From Bacteroidia bacterium (GTDB lineage Bacteria; Bacteroidota; Bacteroidia; Bacteroidales; Azobacteroidaceae): a DNA stretch of 8,239 bases. This document shows, in pieces, positions 7,099 through 8,239 of this stretch. The translations under genes were made by a program, and so were the position numbers. The DNA is taken from contig BNTV01000164.1 in NCBI GenBank assembly GCA_025996865.1, positions 1-8,239 of the forward strand. Reading direction: 5' to 3'. The notes beneath the pieces were generated by a model. It was not told the origin of the DNA and ran no database searches. It worked only from the letters and a program-made list of their open reading frames with translations. Within the stretch, counting starts at the first letter, position 1. The number at the start of each line of letters is the position of its first letter.

Positions 7099-7120
7099 GT
7101 TTATTTATAGATTTATCATT

Positions 7121-7723
7121 CTATGTTTCATTAAAATGTATTATCCATTCGTCTATATTCCGTTCTATGATTTCCCCATTTTGATTTCTGAAATATCCAC
7201 AAGCCATATAAATGGATTTACTATCAAAGACAGGTAACAAACATTTTATAATTTCGGGTGTTGTTTTAGTGAAAATTGGATAAAAATCAGGACTAATAAT
7301 TTGCAATTTTTTTAGCATATTATTTTTTTCATCTATTTCTTTACCTGTAGGTGTACCAACATGTAAATAATCAATACCTGCCAATAAAGCGAGAACTCCT
7401 AAAACTTGCATTGATACATATTTTTCAATCACAATATAACCAATCCGATGTCCCCATATTTTAATAGATGGAAATTTTTGTTTTAGATGAAATACAGAAT
7501 TTAATCCAGAAATTAAAAAATTAACCATAAATATTTCTATCCCAATGTCTATTAATTGTTTTATAAATTCATAATCATTAATATAGCCTGTAATATTGGG
7601 AACAAAATCTGCTTTTCCTTCAATATGTTTCATCAGAAACTGAGATTCTTCAAAAATATCTTGTTTTGATTTTAGATAACACTCATCATTCTTTAATATA
7701 TTTATACCATGAGAAATAAACAT
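7121..7723 (-). CDS. RubisCO-like protein, catalytic barrel part (after a frameshift)
   Basis: The 200 residues from the ATG at 7723 match the order of landmarks in the RubisCO large-subunit barrel: INILKNDE (8-14; K11, D13 and E14 correspond to the carbamylated lysine and metal ligands of the KDDE motif), VPNITGY (41-47; the NVTA strand), IFMVNFLISG (64-73), WGHRIGY (90-96; H92 and R93 as in HRA), and IDYLHVGTPTGKE (117-129; H121 and the loop-6 lysine K128). After this it is short: FTKTT (151-155) stands where the serine loop is expected and IYMACGYF (171-178) where the GGG phosphate loop is expected. The first ATG lies inside the helix before the KDDE motif, so this is not a natural N-terminus; the start of the protein lies in the other frame (7686-8186). 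Metal ligands kept but phosphate loop changed suggests a RubisCO-like enolase or isomerase, not CO2 fixation. Confidence 0.75.
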   Translation of the reverse strand: MFISHGINILKNDECYLKSKQDIFEESQFLMKHIEGKADFVPNITGYINDYEFIKQLIDIGIEIFMVNFLISGLNSVFHLKQKFPSIKIWGHRIGYIVIEKYVSMQVLGVLALLAGIDYLHVGTPTGKEIDEKNNMLKKLQIISPDFYPIFTKTTPEIIKCLLPVFDSKSIYMACGYFRNQNGEIIERNIDEWIIHFNET

Positions 7724-8186
7724 TTCTGCTTTGTCCTACTTTTTGTTCATTTGATAAATGATAATAGGGTTTAAATATAGTTCCCTTAAAATATTTTTTC
7801 CCACATTTAGTAAATATTTTGTTTGTACATATTTGGCTTTTAAAAGAAGAATTTGAAATATCTATCTCCCATAAATATATATATCCAAAATCGAGCAAAT
7901 TATATACAAAAATTGTCATAAATTTTTCAAAGAAAAAATCCGTATGAAAAAAACTATCTTGAACACTTATTTCTATATTGTCTTTTTGAATAGAATAATC
8001 TATCCATTTAAAATCTTTACCTTTATGTACAATTATATCTTCTCTATTTTTATATAATGCAAAGGTACTCCCATATTCAATTTCTTGAATAAAGGAATCT
8101 ACCGACACTTTAGGATTCTGAATATTATATGTTAGTTTTATAAATCCCATTCCGAAATCTATTTTGCTTATCAACGATTTCTTCAT
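7686..8186 (-). CDS. RubisCO-like protein, N-terminal domain part (before a frameshift)
   Basis: Residues 14-45 (GFIKLTYNIQNP, then SFIQEIEYGSTFAL) match the N-terminal domain of RubisCO-family proteins, where a YxV.P strand is followed by an AxESSTGTW-like segment. FVYNLLDFGYIYLWEIDI (93-110) fits the GNxFG/LRLxDI region, with N96 a candidate for the active-site asparagine. KGTIFKPYYHLSNEQ (134-148) is the G(T)xxKPxxGL motif that opens the barrel; K139 is the expected catalytic lysine. After KVGQ the frame reads nonsense and stops at 7686, while the overlapping frame supplies the rest of the barrel. Removing one base between 7721 and 7738 gives a continuous protein of about 354 residues, with the KP-to-KxDE spacing as in RubisCO. 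ATG 8186 is the longest start; ATG 8150 is also possible. No promoter is evident in the 53 bases upstream, so the operon probably begins outside the window. Confidence 0.7.
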   Translation of the reverse strand: MKKSLISKIDFGMGFIKLTYNIQNPKVSVDSFIQEIEYGSTFALYKNREDIIVHKGKDFKWIDYSIQKDNIEISVQDSFFHTDFFFEKFMTIFVYNLLDFGYIYLWEIDISNSSFKSQICTNKIFTKCGKKYFKGTIFKPYYHLSNEQKVGQSRNVYFSWYKYIKE

Positions 8187-8238
8187 TTGATAGATATCTC
8201 AACACGCTGTTCCGAGATTTTCTTTTATCTAATGCTTC
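8125..8238 (-). CDS. Possible C-terminal end of an upstream gene, overlapping the RubisCO-like gene start
   Basis: On the - strand one frame is open from the window edge to a TAA at 8125-8127, giving 37 residues that begin EALDKRKSRNSVLRYLSNEE and end in YKTNI. The other two frames stop within about 15 bases of the edge. The charged, helix-like composition looks protein-coding, and overlapping genes are common in such operons. If real, it ends 62 bases inside the RubisCO-like gene as started at 8186, or 26 bases inside it if that gene starts at 8150. No family can be named, and 114 bases may be open by chance. Confidence 0.25.
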   Translation of the reverse strand, partial: EALDKRKSRNSVLRYLSNEEIVDKQNRFRNGIYKTNI

Positions 8239-8239
8239 T

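Noticed and set aside
7686..7738. Programmed +1 frameshifting to make the RubisCO-like protein
   Set aside because: No known slippery sequence (such as a rare codon or stop codon at the shift point, with a stimulatory element) is visible; two other single-base breaks in the window make mutation or sequence error more likely.
1..8239. CRISPR arrays, tRNA, rRNA, insertion-sequence ends
   Set aside because: I saw no regularly spaced repeats, no cloverleaf-like segment with TTC-type arm, and no transposase or terminal inverted repeats in the window.

Overview
The window looks like Bacteroidales DNA (Bacteroides, Prevotella, Dysgonomonas or a relative). The evidence is a xylan-utilisation arrangement typical of that group (surface glycan-binding protein followed by a lipoprotein GH10 xylanase carrying tandem carbohydrate-binding modules), promoters matching the Bacteroidetes TTTG / TAnnTTTG pattern, a Bacteroidetes-type tyrosine recombinase, and no Shine-Dalgarno sequences before the genes.

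Layout. (1) 1-3184, + strand: the 3' end of a polysaccharide-utilisation operon. It holds the C-terminal part of a TIG-domain glycan-binding surface protein (entering from the left edge, interrupted by a one-base frameshift) and an intact GH10 endo-xylanase, closed by a strong hairpin at 3192-3242. (2) 3185-3629: an AT-rich gap with the terminator, a near-direct repeat and a promoter for the next gene. (3) 3630-4792, +: a tyrosine recombinase broken by one missing base. (4) 4833-6483, +: an AbiE-type (type IV) toxin-antitoxin operon with a clear promoter/operator: a perfect 16-bp inverted repeat covering the -7 box. (5) 6496-8186, - strand: a very AT-rich, convergent operon with a RubisCO-like protein, split into two overlapping frames by one extra base, and a small P-loop kinase resembling 2-phosphoglycerate kinases. 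A possible further upstream gene ends inside the RubisCO-like gene at 8125.

Function. The first two genes belong to outer-surface xylan capture and cleavage. The recombinase, the toxin-antitoxin pair and the change of base composition to its right suggest the left end of an integrated accessory region next to the xylan operon. The least explained part is the RubisCO-like protein plus kinase. All visible RubisCO-type active-site landmarks of the catalytic half are kept (the KP lysine, the KxDE carbamylation motif, HR, and HxGTPxGK), but the protein is short and its last phosphate-binding loop is altered. Such proteins usually act on phosphorylated sugar acids or ketoses, so a kinase partner is reasonable; the substrate cannot be read from the sequence.

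Three separate genes each need exactly one single-base correction (around 728-733, 4073-4075 and 7721-7738). This could mean real decay of an accessory region, but one of the three lies in the xylan operon outside it, so errors in a draft assembly are at least as likely.
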